Positions 36,128 to 45,349 of a stretch of 64,000 nucleotides of DNA are shown piece by piece. How positions within the stretch are numbered: the first letter of the stretch is position 1; each line of letters begins with the position of its first letter. The stretch covers positions 33,405-97,404 of the forward strand of contig NZ_VUOS01000031.1 of the NCBI RefSeq assembly GCF_009829325.1, in the 5' to 3' direction. The DNA comes from Nocardia sp. CY41 (GTDB lineage: Bacteria; Actinomycetota; Actinomycetes; Mycobacteriales; Mycobacteriaceae). The notes beneath the pieces are model-generated. The model did not search any database. It saw nothing but the letters and a program-made list of their open reading frames with translations, and was not told where the DNA came from. A program made the translations under genes and the position numbers.

Positions 36128-37828
36128 GTGGGCACGCTTTTCGACGAGACAGCCATCGACAACGCGCTGGCCGACCTCACCGCCGGCGAGAAAACGTGGG
36201 CCGCGACCTCGCTGCGCCGACGCCGTGAGCTGCTCGACGAGATCCACGCCCGGACCGGCCGCTTCGCCGAGGACTGGGTGCGGGCCGCGTGCGTCGTCAA
36301 GGACCTCGACGCGCACTCCCCGCTGGTCGGCGAGGAATGGATGTCGGGACCACTCGCCCTGCTGCAAGCTACGGACGCGCTGTCGGTCACCCTCGACGCA
36401 CTGGAGTCCGGGCGCAGCCCGCTAACCGGCGTCACGCTGCGGGAGGCGCCGGGCGGGCGGGTCGCCGTGCCGATCTTTCCATTCGGCGTCTACGACCGGC
36501 TGCTGCTCAACGGCTTCCGCGGGGAGGTGTGGCTGCGGCCAGGCGTAGACGCCGACACCGCACGCAGGCGAGCCGGACTGGCGCAGCTGGATCCCACCGC
36601 GACCGGGGGAATCGGCGCCGTGCTCGGCGCGGGCAACATCACCTCCATTCCCCCGTTGGACGCGCTGTACGAGCTGTACGCGCACAACCGGGTAGTGGCG
36701 CTGAAGCTCAATCCCATCACCGACCCGCTGTTCACCGTGTTCGAGATGGTGTTCGAACCGCTGCTGGAACTCGGCGTGCTGCGGATCCTCACCGGCGGCG
36801 CGGAGCAGGGCGGCTATCTGGTGCGTCATCCCGACGTCGCGCACGTGCACATGACCGGCAGCGCCAACACCCACGACGCCATCGTGTGGGGTCCCGGGGC
36901 GGAGGGCTCGCAGCGCAAGCAGGACAGCCGTCCCCTGCTGGACAAGCCGATCACCAGCGAGTTGGGCGGCGTCTCGCCGACCATCGTGGCGCCCGGCGAC
37001 TGGTCCGACGCCGATCTGCGCTACCAGGCCGAGCACGTGGCCACCCAGCGGCTGCACAACGGCGGTTACAACTGCGTGGCCGCGCAGACGGTGGTGATCG
37101 CCTCCGAGTGGGACCGCAAGGACCAGTTCCTCGCCGAACTGCGCCTGGCCATGGAGCGAGCGCCGCAGCGCACGGCGTACTACCCGGGCAGCGACGCCCG
37201 TGTCGCCGACGCGCTGGCCTCGTATCCGGAGGCCGAGCGACTCGGCGCGGGACGGCTGCTGGTCGACGGACTGCCGCGGACCGGCACGCCCCTGCTGCGC
37301 ACGGAGTACTTCTCCCCCGTGCTCGGCGTGGTGGAGCTGCCCTACGCGGGCGGTGATTTCCTGCAGCGCGCGGTGGACTTCGCGAATGCCGAACTCACCG
37401 GGACACTCGGCGCGAACGTGATCGCCCCTCCCACGACCATCCGCAGGCTCGGCGTCGCCTTCGACCGCGCGATCGAGCGGCTGCGCTATGGCGCGATCGC
37501 GGTGAACACCTGGACGGGGCTGGCCTTCCTCGCGCCGCGTGCGGCCTGGGGAGCCTTTCCCGGGCACACCCTCGACGACGTGCAGAGCGGAATCGGCGTA
37601 GTGCACAACGCCCTGCTGCTCGACGACGTGGAGCGCACGGTGGTGCGCGGCCCCTTCCGGCCCGCGCCGCGCTCGCTGCTGGGCGGCGAACTCGCCCTTT
37701 CCCCGAAACCGCCGTGGTTCGTCGGCAACGCCACCGCCGCGACCACCGGCCGCAAACTCACCGAGTTCTACGCCGACACCAACCCCGCCCGGCTGCCGGG
37801 CGTCTTCCTGTCGGCCCTGCGCGGCTGA
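36128..37828 (+). CDS. Aldehyde dehydrogenase-family protein, unusually long
   Basis: 566 aa against about 480-500 usual. The fold is recognisable by TSELGGVSPTIVAPG (catalytic-region Glu, ELGG) and the Cys nucleophile in HNGGYNCVAAQTVV, although the context differs from the usual F-x-NxGQxC. The last hundred or so residues (from RGPFRPAPRSLLGG) extend past the normal end. The aldehyde substrate is unknown. The GTG at 36128 is chosen because a -10-like CATAGT precedes it and the upstream extension overlaps the serS promoter. Confidence 0.78.
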   Translation: MGTLFDETAIDNALADLTAGEKTWAATSLRRRRELLDEIHARTGRFAEDWVRAACVVKDLDAHSPLVGEEWMSGPLALLQATDALSVTLDALESGRSPLTGVTLREAPGGRVAVPIFPFGVYDRLLLNGFRGEVWLRPGVDADTARRRAGLAQLDPTATGGIGAVLGAGNITSIPPLDALYELYAHNRVVALKLNPITDPLFTVFEMVFEPLLELGVLRILTGGAEQGGYLVRHPDVAHVHMTGSANTHDAIVWGPGAEGSQRKQDSRPLLDKPITSELGGVSPTIVAPGDWSDADLRYQAEHVATQRLHNGGYNCVAAQTVVIASEWDRKDQFLAELRLAMERAPQRTAYYPGSDARVADALASYPEAERLGAGRLLVDGLPRTGTPLLRTEYFSPVLGVVELPYAGGDFLQRAVDFANAELTGTLGANVIAPPTTIRRLGVAFDRAIERLRYGAIAVNTWTGLAFLAPRAAWGAFPGHTLDDVQSGIGVVHNALLLDDVERTVVRGPFRPAPRSLLGGELALSPKPPWFVGNATAATTGRKLTEFYADTNPARLPGVFLSALRG

Positions 37829-37898
37829 ACCGTCCCGTGCCGCGCCGATCGGGGCAGGTCGTGGCACCACGGCACGGACGCTGCCATGATGGACCGCG

Positions 37899-39038
37899 AT
37901 GTCCTCCGAACCTAGGTCCCGGTCCCCGCAGGCGCCCAAGCGCGGCGCGTCGTCGCGTGCCGACTCGGTACGCCGCTCGTTCGACTCGGCCAAGGCCGCC
38001 CTCGCCGACCGCGATCTGCGCGAGGTCCACCTGTCGGCGCCCACGTTGCGCCGAGGCCTGCTCGCCGTCGCCGCCGGCGCCGTGGTCGCGGCCTTGGTGA
38101 CGCTGTTCATCACCGGCTTCGACAACGAGAAGGGCCTGGAGGCGCACAATCCCGGCGCCCCGGCGCAGCCCGTGCTGGACAAGGAGTTCGGCACCGCCGC
38201 CAAGGGCGACTGCCTGAGCTGGACCAAGCCCGACCGGGCCGATCTGGTCAAGGTGAACTGCTCGAGCAAGCACATGTTCGAGGTCGCGGCCGACATCGAC
38301 ATGAGCAGGTATCCGGGCAAGGAATTCGGCCCCGGCTCGCGGTTCCCGGACTCGCTGCGGCTCACCGAACTGAAGGAAGAGCACTGCGTGCCCGCGGTGC
38401 AGAAGTACATGGGCGGGCGCTTCGACCCGCGCGGCAAGTACATCGTCGGCCTGATGTACCCGAGTCCGGACGGCTGGCAGCACGGTGACCGCACCCTGCG
38501 CTGTGGCCTGCAGGTCGCGGCCAGCGCAGGCACCCCGCCGTCGGTCGGCAGCGCCACCGAGCACGACCAGTCCAGGGTGTACGAGCCGGGCGTGTGCCTC
38601 GGCATCAACCAGAATCTGCCCACCGATCCGGTGGACTGCGCCCAGCCGCACGCTGTGGAGATCGTCTCCACCGTCGACCTGGCCGCCCACTTCACCGGCG
38701 GTCCGCCCGCGAAGGAAGAACAGGACAAATTCGTCGAGGAGGAATGCACCCGCACCTCGACCGAATACCTGGGCGCGCCGGACGTCATCCGTAACAAGAC
38801 GCTCACGCTGTTCTTCGACTACATCGATGCCCGCAGCTGGATGGCGGGCAGCCGCAAGCTGGACTGCATGATCGGCAAGGGGGCCGACCGGGAGGGTTTC
38901 GCGCCGATCACCGGCTCGGCCAGGGGCGACATCCTGATCAACGGCCAGGCTCCGGTGCCGCCGCCCAACAGCGGACGTTCCACGCCCGCACCGCTGCCCG
39001 GCGCCGCACCGCTACCGCCGCAGCCGCAGCCGAGGTAG
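37899..39038 (+). CDS. Septum-formation-family membrane protein (Rv3835-like)
   Basis: 379 aa. A basic cytosolic N-terminus (about 1-50), one membrane helix (GLLAVAAGAVVAALVTLFITG), then two extracytoplasmic septum-formation-type domains, each with paired Cys (for example KGDCLSW, VNCSSKH, EEHCVP; and PGVCLGI, VDCAQPH, EEECTR), ending in a Pro-rich tail. The gene lies between serS and the zincin gene as Rv3835 does in M. tuberculosis. Role in division is only suggested by the family name. Confidence 0.85.
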   Translation: MSSEPRSRSPQAPKRGASSRADSVRRSFDSAKAALADRDLREVHLSAPTLRRGLLAVAAGAVVAALVTLFITGFDNEKGLEAHNPGAPAQPVLDKEFGTAAKGDCLSWTKPDRADLVKVNCSSKHMFEVAADIDMSRYPGKEFGPGSRFPDSLRLTELKEEHCVPAVQKYMGGRFDPRGKYIVGLMYPSPDGWQHGDRTLRCGLQVAASAGTPPSVGSATEHDQSRVYEPGVCLGINQNLPTDPVDCAQPHAVEIVSTVDLAAHFTGGPPAKEEQDKFVEEECTRTSTEYLGAPDVIRNKTLTLFFDYIDARSWMAGSRKLDCMIGKGADREGFAPITGSARGDILINGQAPVPPPNSGRSTPAPLPGAAPLPPQPQPR

Positions 39039-39048
39039 CGGCACGCCG

Positions 39049-39399
39049 ATGCCCGTGTCGATGTCCGCCGACCACTTCGAGGAATTGGTCGGCGACGCAC
39101 TGGATCTCATTCCGCCCGAGCTGGCTCGCGCGATCGACAATGTGGTCGTGCTGATCGAGCCGCGCAATCCGGAGGATCCGCATCTGCTCGGTCTGTATCA
39201 CGGCATCGCCCTCACCGAACGCGACAGTCATTACGGCGGAGCGCTTCCCGACACCGTGACCATCTACCGGGACGCCATTCTCGAGCACTGCGCCGACGAG
39301 TCGGAAGTGGTCGAAGAGGTGGCCATCACCGTGATCCATGAGATCGCACACTATTTCGGCATTGACGAAGACCGCCTGCATCAGCTGGGATGGGGATAG
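39049..39399 (+). CDS. Zincin-like metallopeptidase-family protein (Rv3836-like)
   Basis: 116 aa minimal zincin. VIHEIAHYFGIDEDRLHQLG holds HExxH and the downstream Asp/Glu. The family (PF06262) is conserved in actinobacteria with an uncertain substrate. It follows the septum-formation gene by 10 bases, so the two are probably an operon. Confidence 0.9.
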   Translation: MPVSMSADHFEELVGDALDLIPPELARAIDNVVVLIEPRNPEDPHLLGLYHGIALTERDSHYGGALPDTVTIYRDAILEHCADESEVVEEVAITVIHEIAHYFGIDEDRLHQLGWG

Positions 39400-39563
39400 T
39401 CTGAACCGAGCTGTATTGCGCGCCCCGAGCGGTGGGTGTGTAATCGGCACGGAGATCGAAAAGTTGGGGATTCGATGGAACCGATCGCGTTGCTGTCGCG
39501 TCCTATCACTCGAAGGGGGAATTCTCGTGGTTCCGCCCCACAGCCACTAGAAGGAGTCGAGTC

Positions 39564-39875
39564 ATGGTTGGACATGTACTGATCGCACCCGAAGCCATTC
39601 TCGCCGCCGCGGCCGAACTCGACCTCGTCGCCGAACGTCTGGCCGCCGCCGCGGCGATCACCGCGCCCGCGACGCACGTGCTGCCCTCCGGCGCCGAGGA
39701 GGTCTCCTTCCTCAGCGCGAGCCACTTCAACCAGGGGGCCATGTCGCACGACCGTGCGATCGCGCAGGCGATTCTGGAATGCCACCACGCCGCGGCCACA
39801 CTGCGTATGCAGCTGGCCCAGCACGTCGCCGGTGACGTGGTGCGCGCCGCGGGCATCAGCGCCATTCAGGTGTAG
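39564..39875 (+). CDS. PE-family protein
   Basis: 103 aa, nearly all alpha-helical, with MVGHVLIAPEAILAAAAELD, the PE start, and HFNQGAMSHDRAIAQAILECHH in place of the second helix. PE proteins pair with PPE partners as ESX substrates. This one has no Tyr at all and hence no C-terminal YxxxD/E secretion signal. AGAAGGAG precedes the ATG. The PPE gene follows after 48 bases with its own SD. Confidence 0.85.
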   Translation: MVGHVLIAPEAILAAAAELDLVAERLAAAAAITAPATHVLPSGAEEVSFLSASHFNQGAMSHDRAIAQAILECHHAAATLRMQLAQHVAGDVVRAAGISAIQV

Positions 39876-39923
39876 TTCCGGAACCGGATCCATCAGCAAC
39901 ACCAAGCAGGGGAGAAGTCAAAC

Positions 39924-41090
39924 ATGGTTGCAGGAGTCACCGGGGTGATCTGGGCGGCGCGCCCGTCGGAGATCAATTCGGCCACCCTTCACGCGGGCGC
40001 GCACGCGATCCCGATCTCGGCCGCCGCCACCGCCTGGGGCGGGCTCACCGCCGCCTGGATCGACGCGACGACCACCGTCGCCAGGGTGATGGCCGAGCTC
40101 GGCGTCGGGATGCAGGGCATCAACGGTATCGCCGCGCTGAGCAAGCTCACCGGTTTCCTCGGTTGGTCCGAGCAGCAGGGCGTGCAAGCGGCCGCGATGG
40201 GTGCGAAGGCCGCGGCGAACGCCACCGCCTACACCGTCGCGTCCTTGGCGATGCCGAGCCCGCCTGAGATCGCCGCCGTCAACGCCGCCTTGGCCGCGTC
40301 GGCGAACCCGCCCGGCGTGCTCAGCGGCGCGTTCGAGGTCGCGGAAGTCGCCAGGAACGCCATGGACATCCGTGCCGCTCTGGTCATGGAGACCTACGAG
40401 GCCGCCACCAGCGCCATGGTCGCCACGCCCGCCGAGTTCCTGCTGCCGCCGCCGATCGCCAAGGGCGCCGGAACGGCCAGCCCCGAGCAGGCGGCGGATA
40501 CGACCACCGAGGTTCCGGCGGATCCGATCCAGGCCGCCGTCGCCGCCACCCAGGCGTTCTTGAGCAACCCCGGCGTGGCGAGCGCGGCCACCCAGGCCGC
40601 GCAGGCCGTCGGCTCGATCGCCACCACCGGTGTCTCCACCGTCGGAAACGTCGCGGGCAGCGCGATCGCAGCGGCGACCACCACCTCCGCGCCGACCTTC
40701 TCCGGCATGGCGCCGATGGTCATGGGAGCTGGTATGGCCACCGCCACCGGCGCCGCGACTCGCGCGGTGTCGTTCTCCGGCCTCGGGTCGGCGGCCGGCA
40801 TCAGCAATGGCTCGCTCAAGCTTCCGGAAGGCTGGGGCTCCAGCGGCACGATCGGTGGCTCCGCCCCGGTGCAGGAGACGGTCGCGGTCAAGCCCGTCGA
40901 AGCGGCGCCGGTCCGATCGGCGAACAACGGCAACGGCAACCCTCTGCTCGGCAACCAGGCACGCAGCGACGAGGACGACGAAGCCGAGCACAACGGCAGG
41001 GAGTACCTGCGGTCGACCGAGCACTTCAACGACGGCCGCTTCACCGCCGATGGAGTCATCGGCGGTGACCTCAGCGGGACGGTTAAGTGA
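39924..41090 (+). CDS. PPE-family protein
   Basis: 388 aa. The N-terminal domain reads WAARPSEINSATLHAG (RPSE instead of the PPE-type P-P-E) then AAATAWGGLTAAW, a helical hairpin, LGWSEQQGVQ and VMETYEAATSAM, as in PPE proteins, to about residue 175. The C-terminal part is Ala/Thr/Gly-rich and ends acidic (DEDDEAEHNG). No YxxxD/E is present either. It overlaps the EspG-like gene by GTGA. GGGGAG precedes the ATG. Confidence 0.85.
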   Translation: MVAGVTGVIWAARPSEINSATLHAGAHAIPISAAATAWGGLTAAWIDATTTVARVMAELGVGMQGINGIAALSKLTGFLGWSEQQGVQAAAMGAKAAANATAYTVASLAMPSPPEIAAVNAALAASANPPGVLSGAFEVAEVARNAMDIRAALVMETYEAATSAMVATPAEFLLPPPIAKGAGTASPEQAADTTTEVPADPIQAAVAATQAFLSNPGVASAATQAAQAVGSIATTGVSTVGNVAGSAIAAATTTSAPTFSGMAPMVMGAGMATATGAATRAVSFSGLGSAAGISNGSLKLPEGWGSSGTIGGSAPVQETVAVKPVEAAPVRSANNGNGNPLLGNQARSDEDDEAEHNGREYLRSTEHFNDGRFTADGVIGGDLSGTVK

Positions 41091-41914
41091 CCGTACTCGG
41101 TGCGGGCCGCGACCCGTCGACGCTCGACGCGGTCGTCCTGTCGCTCGACGAGATGCAGTTCCTCGTAGAGAAACTGCAGATCGAAGTTCCCGTCGTTCTG
41201 AACGCTCGGGCTCGCTACGACAACCTGACCGATCACAAAGCGGCGATGGACGCGGCCGCCGAGTCGCTCGCCCAGCGGGATCTCCTCTTCGACGATGTGC
41301 TGCATCGCGATCTGGAGAATCGGCTGCGCGCGCTGAACCGGCCACACTGGATCATCGCGCTGCGATTGATCGTCGATGGTTGGGTGAGCCGCTTCTGTCT
41401 GGCGAAGGGCGTCGACCTCGAGGTCGTCGCCCTTCGGGGGCAGGACTCGTACGTCATCGATGAAGCGGGAAACGACCTGCCCGGCACGGTTCTCGCGGCA
41501 CTCGGTTACGCCGAGCCGCTGGAGCTGTACGGGATGAACGCCCCGACCGAAGAACTCGCCACGATCTTCGGCGACACCGGTGATGCCGCGGCCACCGCGG
41601 AGCGGCTCACGAAGGTGGGCAACCCTGCCCAGGATGCGAAGACCTTGGCGGCGGCGTTGGTCGAGATCCACTCGTTCGCCGAGATCGTCGGCGTGGTCTA
41701 CGGCGACGGCACCAGAGACATGGCCGACAACCACATCGCCGTCTTCAATACGCGCGCAGGACGATTCATCGCGACCGCGAGCAAGTCCGACGACGGCGTG
41801 AAGTGGACGTCGCTCAGCAGCGGAACTCCCGCTCGACTACGCACGGCAGTGCAGGATCTGATCCATTCGCTACCGGAGCGCGAAGAGTTTCCCCGGAACC
41901 CGAAACTGTCCTGA
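41087..41914 (+). CDS. EspG-like ESX chaperone
   Basis: 275 aa. VVLSLDEMQFLVEKLQIEVPVVL at the start and GRFIATASKSDDGVKWTSLS with GTPARLRTAVQDLI near the end match the EspG family, which binds the tip of PE-PPE dimers in the cytosol and feeds them to a type VII secretion system. The GTG at 41087 overlaps the PPE stop (GTGA), so the chaperone is translated with its cargo. No ESX core gene (eccB-E, mycP) lies in the window. Confidence 0.8.
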   Translation: MTVLGAGRDPSTLDAVVLSLDEMQFLVEKLQIEVPVVLNARARYDNLTDHKAAMDAAAESLAQRDLLFDDVLHRDLENRLRALNRPHWIIALRLIVDGWVSRFCLAKGVDLEVVALRGQDSYVIDEAGNDLPGTVLAALGYAEPLELYGMNAPTEELATIFGDTGDAAATAERLTKVGNPAQDAKTLAAALVEIHSFAEIVGVVYGDGTRDMADNHIAVFNTRAGRFIATASKSDDGVKWTSLSSGTPARLRTAVQDLIHSLPEREEFPRNPKLS

Positions 41915-41921
41915 ACAGGCG

Positions 41922-42590
41922 CTACCCCATCGGATCGTCGGAGGTCGGCGCGACGTCGTAGCCGAACGGCGGCGTAAACCGGCCCCACCGGATGCACTCC
42001 CACCCGCCGTTCGGCATCGGTACCAGCTCGATGGTCTCGGTGTTGTCCAGGTGGTTGTTCGTAGTGAACGGCGGCCGCACATCCGCCAGCGTGCGGCCGA
42101 CGAGCCGCATGGCCGCGCCATGACTGACCACCATCACATCGCCGTGCTCGTCACCATCCGACGTCAGATACGTGTTCCGCAATTCCGCGATCGCGGGCAG
42201 GAACCGATCCAGGACGTCCTGGGCGGATTCGCCGCCGGGCACTCGCAGCGTGAGATCGCCTTCGTGCCAGGCGCGGTAGATCTCCTGAAACGTGTGGTGC
42301 GCTTCCTCGCTGTGTTGTCCCTCCAGGTCACCCGCCTGTACCTCGTGCAGCCCGTCCAGCACCATGGCGGCGACACCGGTCGCCGCCTCGATGTAGCTCG
42401 CGGTCTGGCGCGCACGCAGCGCCGCCGAGGAGAACAACACCTTCGGGGGTCGGAGCAGGTTCTCCCCGAACGTCTTCGCTTGTGCCGCACCGCGTTCGGT
42501 CAGCGGCAGGCCTGGGACCCTGGTGTCCAGCAGCTTGGCGACGTTGCCTTCGGTCTCCCCGTGCCGGACCAGGATCAACCTCCCGGTCAT
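41922..42590 (-). CDS. Histidine-phosphatase / phosphoglycerate-mutase-like protein (Rv3837c-like)
   Basis: 222 aa. LILVRHGETEGN is the RHG phospho-histidine motif; the second His is in VMVVSHGAAMRL. Cofactor-dependent mutase and phosphatase members cannot be told apart from this sequence. ATG at 42590 overlaps the pheA stop (ATGA). The pair sits as Rv3837c-Rv3838c do in M. tuberculosis. Confidence 0.9.
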   Translation of the reverse strand: MTGRLILVRHGETEGNVAKLLDTRVPGLPLTERGAAQAKTFGENLLRPPKVLFSSAALRARQTASYIEAATGVAAMVLDGLHEVQAGDLEGQHSEEAHHTFQEIYRAWHEGDLTLRVPGGESAQDVLDRFLPAIAELRNTYLTSDGDEHGDVMVVSHGAAMRLVGRTLADVRPPFTTNNHLDNTETIELVPMPNGGWECIRWGRFTPPFGYDVAPTSDDPMG

Positions 42591-43501
42591 AGGTCCGCCA
42601 TCCCCTTTCTCAACTGGATCAACCACTCCGCCGAGGCTTCGTCCGACGGTGGTGGCGTGCCGGTCGCGGAAGTCGCAGCCCACGACCCGAGAAAGCGGAT
42701 CCGCGCGGTGCGATGCAGCGCCTTGAGCGCTTCCGCCACGGCGGTGTCGTCGATGTGCCCGACGCAGTCGAGATAGAAACGATAGGTGCCCATGCCGGTT
42801 CGGGTGGGCCGGGACTCGATCCTGGTCAGATCGATGCCGCGGGTGGCGAATTCGGCGAAGGCGCGCATCAGCGAGCCGGGTACGTTCGGCAGCTCGAGCA
42901 CGATCGAGGTGCGGTCGGCTCCCGTGGGGGGCGGCGCCACCGTGGGCCGGGTGCACAGTACGAACCGCGTGATCGCCTGCTCATGGTCCGCGACGCCGGA
43001 GGCCAGTGCCATCAACCCCAGCCGTTCGCCGGCGAGAGCGGTCGACACGGCGGCATCCGCGTGGCCCGCCACCACGTCTTCCGCAGCCGCGGCATTGGAC
43101 GCCGAGGTGTAGGGCTGCGCCTGGGGCAGGTGCTCCGCCACCCACAACCGCACCTGCGCGGCGGCCACAGGGTATGCGGCGAGGGTCCGCACGTCGGGCA
43201 GCACCGTGCCCGGCTTGCCGAGGATCGTGAAGCTCACCTCGAGTTCGGTCTCGGCGACGATCTGCAGCCGCGGACCGATTGCCAGCGAGTCGAGCGTCGC
43301 CGAGATCGACCCCTCGACGGAGCTCTCGATCGGCACCACCGCGCCCTCCACGTCGCCGGAGCGGATCAGCTCGAGCGCAGCCCCTTGGCTGGGCGCGGCT
43401 ATCCGCTCGACGGGTCCGTCGAAGGTTCCCGAGGATTCCAGTTGAGCGAGGGCCATCTCGGTGAAGGTTCCGGACGGCCCGAAGTACGCGATTCGCGGCA
43501 C
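42587..43501 (-). CDS. pheA: Prephenate dehydratase
   Basis: 304 aa monofunctional PheA: decarboxylating dehydration of prephenate to phenylpyruvate in Phe synthesis. RIAYFGPSGTFTE starts the PDT domain, VVPIESSVEGS and the ITRFVLC catalytic Thr-Arg-Phe follow, and a C-terminal ACT domain contains VPGSLMRAFAEFATRGI and ESRPTR, binding Phe for feedback control. GTG at 43501 begins VPRIAYFG, with TAATCT 7 bases upstream (leaderless); an earlier in-frame start overlaps the next gene. Confidence 0.95.
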   Translation of the reverse strand: MPRIAYFGPSGTFTEMALAQLESSGTFDGPVERIAAPSQGAALELIRSGDVEGAVVPIESSVEGSISATLDSLAIGPRLQIVAETELEVSFTILGKPGTVLPDVRTLAAYPVAAAQVRLWVAEHLPQAQPYTSASNAAAAEDVVAGHADAAVSTALAGERLGLMALASGVADHEQAITRFVLCTRPTVAPPPTGADRTSIVLELPNVPGSLMRAFAEFATRGIDLTRIESRPTRTGMGTYRFYLDCVGHIDDTAVAEALKALHRTARIRFLGSWAATSATGTPPPSDEASAEWLIQLRKGMADL

Positions 43502-43508
43502 GGTTACG

Positions 43509-43514
43509 AGATTA
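43509..43514 (-). promoter_or_regulatory. Candidate -10 box of pheA (leaderless)
   Basis: TAATCT on the minus strand, 7 bases before the GTG of pheA. Confidence 0.5.
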
Positions 43515-43596
43515 CTTGCGCCTTCGCCCGGCCCCCCACCAATTGCGGAGGCACAACCACCGCGCGGCATCTGTTCCACGGGCGCCCGAGCGGCGT

Positions 43597-44010
43597 TCAA
43601 CCTGCGTCGAGCACCCGCAACGCGGCGTTCACCTGGTCAAGGGCCTCGGTTTCGATGGCGAGCAGGACGGACCGGACCGCCTCGATCGCGGGCGGTTTCA
43701 GCGAAGTCAGGAAGGCGATATCGGGGTGGCGCAAGGCGGTGCCGATGTCTTCGCCGCACAGCGCGGCGGCCGTGGCGGCGACGACGGCCACCGCGCGGTC
43801 GCCGGCCGAGGTGCGCGCGACGAAGCCGCTATCGGAGTGGGCGGCGTGCGCGAGGAAGGCGGCGATCTCCGCGTCCGGGGCGTCCAGGTCGAGCGTCGGC
43901 GCGGCGGGGCTTGCGCCGATGTTGCGGACCAGTCCGTCCGAGAGACTGCGCCGCGGGGGCGCCGACAACGACACCAGCACCGGTTTTCCTGGTTCCATCC
44001 CTTCCGACAC
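43597..44010 (-). CDS. Hypothetical helical protein
   Basis: 137 aa, unrecognised. The middle and end are Ala-rich helices (DAEIAAFLAHAAHSDS, AVRSVLLAIETEALDQV). No signal peptide. The start may be GTG at 44010, with TACGGT 6 bases upstream, or ATG at 43998, which has an SD-like run too close to it. It lies between pheA and the iron-regulated DUF2470 gene. Confidence 0.6.
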   Translation of the reverse strand: MSEGMEPGKPVLVSLSAPPRRSLSDGLVRNIGASPAAPTLDLDAPDAEIAAFLAHAAHSDSGFVARTSAGDRAVAVVAATAAALCGEDIGTALRHPDIAFLTSLKPPAIEAVRSVLLAIETEALDQVNAALRVLDAG

Positions 44011-44016
44011 GCCCCA

Positions 44017-44022
44017 ACCGTA
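44017..44022 (-). promoter_or_regulatory. Candidate -10 box of the hypothetical gene
   Basis: TACGGT on the minus strand, 6 bases before the GTG at 44010. Confidence 0.4.
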
Positions 44023-44097
44023 ACAACCCGCGTCGAACGAGATCGACACACTTCGCTCAGTCCGATTGGAACGCTTGCGGAACCGAGGCCTCCTCAC

Positions 44098-44116
44098 TTA
44101 GCTTAGGATTACCTAA
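44098..44116. promoter_or_regulatory. IdeR-type iron box upstream of the DUF2470 gene
   Basis: TTAGCTTAGGATTACCTAA matches 16 of 19 positions of the mycobacterial IdeR consensus TTAGGTTAGGCTAACCTAA. It lies 39 bases before the ATG of the Rv3839-like gene, which in M. tuberculosis is IdeR-controlled. Iron-dependent repression is predicted. Confidence 0.8.
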
Positions 44117-44155
44117 TCAATACCTTGCCGCGCCGCCCGCTCCACGGAGGTTTGC

Positions 44156-44923
44156 ATGCCGCGTCCGTCTCCGACCGTCGCACCGTCCACCGCCGAGCGG
44201 GTGCGCAGCGCGTGCGCCCACGCGGAGCAGGCGGTGCTCGCCATGCCGGGCATCGACCCGACGCCCGCGTCCGTGCACCACGTACGGCAGTGCGGCGACG
44301 CCGTGATCGCCGTGCCGACCGCCTCCGTCGCCGCGATCCTGGCGGGCAATTCCGGGGAACACGGCGCGCCCGCGGTGCTGGAACTCACCGACCACGCGCC
44401 GCTGCCGCTGCGCGAGCCGGTGCGCGCCCTGGTCTGGCTGCGCGGCTGGGTGCGCGCGGTGCCGACCCAGGCGCAGCGCGCCCTGGCCGGCGAGGTGGCC
44501 AAGGAGCTGCCCCATCCCGGACTGCTCGACGTCGGCTTCGGCGCCACGCTGCTGCGGTTGGTGATCAGCTCGGCGGTAGTGGCCGACTCGACCGGGGCCG
44601 AATCGGTGACCAGCGACGAGTTGCGCCTGGCCCAACCGGATCCGTTCTGCGCCATGGAATCCGCGTGGCTGCAGCACATGCAGGCCGACCACGCCGATAT
44701 CGTCGCCCAGCTGGCCAGGCACCTGCCTGCGCACCTACAGCGCGGCAACGTGCATCCGCTGGCCATCGACCGGTACGGGCTCACCCTGCGGGTGGAAGGA
44801 CACGACGGCGATCACGACTTCCGCTTGCCGTTCAACGCCCCGGCCGACGACATCGAGGGACTCAGCCGTGCCGTACGCACCCTGGCCGGCTGCCCGTTCC
44901 TCAACGGCCTGCGCCGCATCTGA
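44156..44923 (+). CDS. DUF2470-domain protein (Rv3839-like)
   Basis: 255 aa. The C-terminal third (HMQADHADIVAQLARHLP to ADDIEGLSRAVRTLAG) is a DUF2470 domain, also found at the end of haem-iron-processing HugZ-type proteins. The N-terminal part is unassigned. ATG at 44156 follows GGAGG at good spacing. The upstream IdeR box and its place next to pheA match Rv3839, an IdeR-regulated gene. A role in haem or iron use is inferred from these two facts only. Confidence 0.85.
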   Translation: MPRPSPTVAPSTAERVRSACAHAEQAVLAMPGIDPTPASVHHVRQCGDAVIAVPTASVAAILAGNSGEHGAPAVLELTDHAPLPLREPVRALVWLRGWVRAVPTQAQRALAGEVAKELPHPGLLDVGFGATLLRLVISSAVVADSTGAESVTSDELRLAQPDPFCAMESAWLQHMQADHADIVAQLARHLPAHLQRGNVHPLAIDRYGLTLRVEGHDGDHDFRLPFNAPADDIEGLSRAVRTLAGCPFLNGLRRI

Positions 44924-45349
44924 CCCGGTTCCACGACGCATCGCCCACCCCTGCACATGGACTTCCGCCACCTTCCCCGGGGTGGCGCGTCCGGACTACC
45001 TGATGACCGGTGCTGTACAGGCTGGAATCGGCGCGCAGGGCCGCACCGGACTCGACGGTGTGGTCGCCCGAGTAGCCCGGACACGACCTCACCCGACCGA
45101 GTAACCACAGGCCGAACACGGCAAGACGCAACCAGCCGGCCACGCCCGCCGAGCAGGCACGGCACGACCCAACCGGGCGTCCATCCACGCAGGTCGTATA
45201 CGGGGCGTCCCGGCCGACGAACCACCACGCAGACCGAACACGGCACAACCCGGTCAGGCGACACCCCACGCACACCCACCACAGAGCGACCCAACCGGCG
45301 ACCACCGCGCAGGGCTGTCCTCGACACAGCCCACACCCGCGCTACCGCC
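44924..45349. other. Gene-free stretch before the tandem repeat
   Basis: 426 bases with open frames on both strands but none with an SD, a recognisable domain or normal protein composition. Faint versions of the downstream repeat text (ACCACNNNCNGACCGAACACGG-like pieces near 45105 and 45230) suggest it is a decayed extension of the repeat array. Confidence 0.5.

Noticed and set aside
36422..38806. A 794-codon minus-strand frame opposite the aldehyde dehydrogenase and septum-formation genes
   Set aside because: Composition is shadow-like and both plus-strand genes have clear families.
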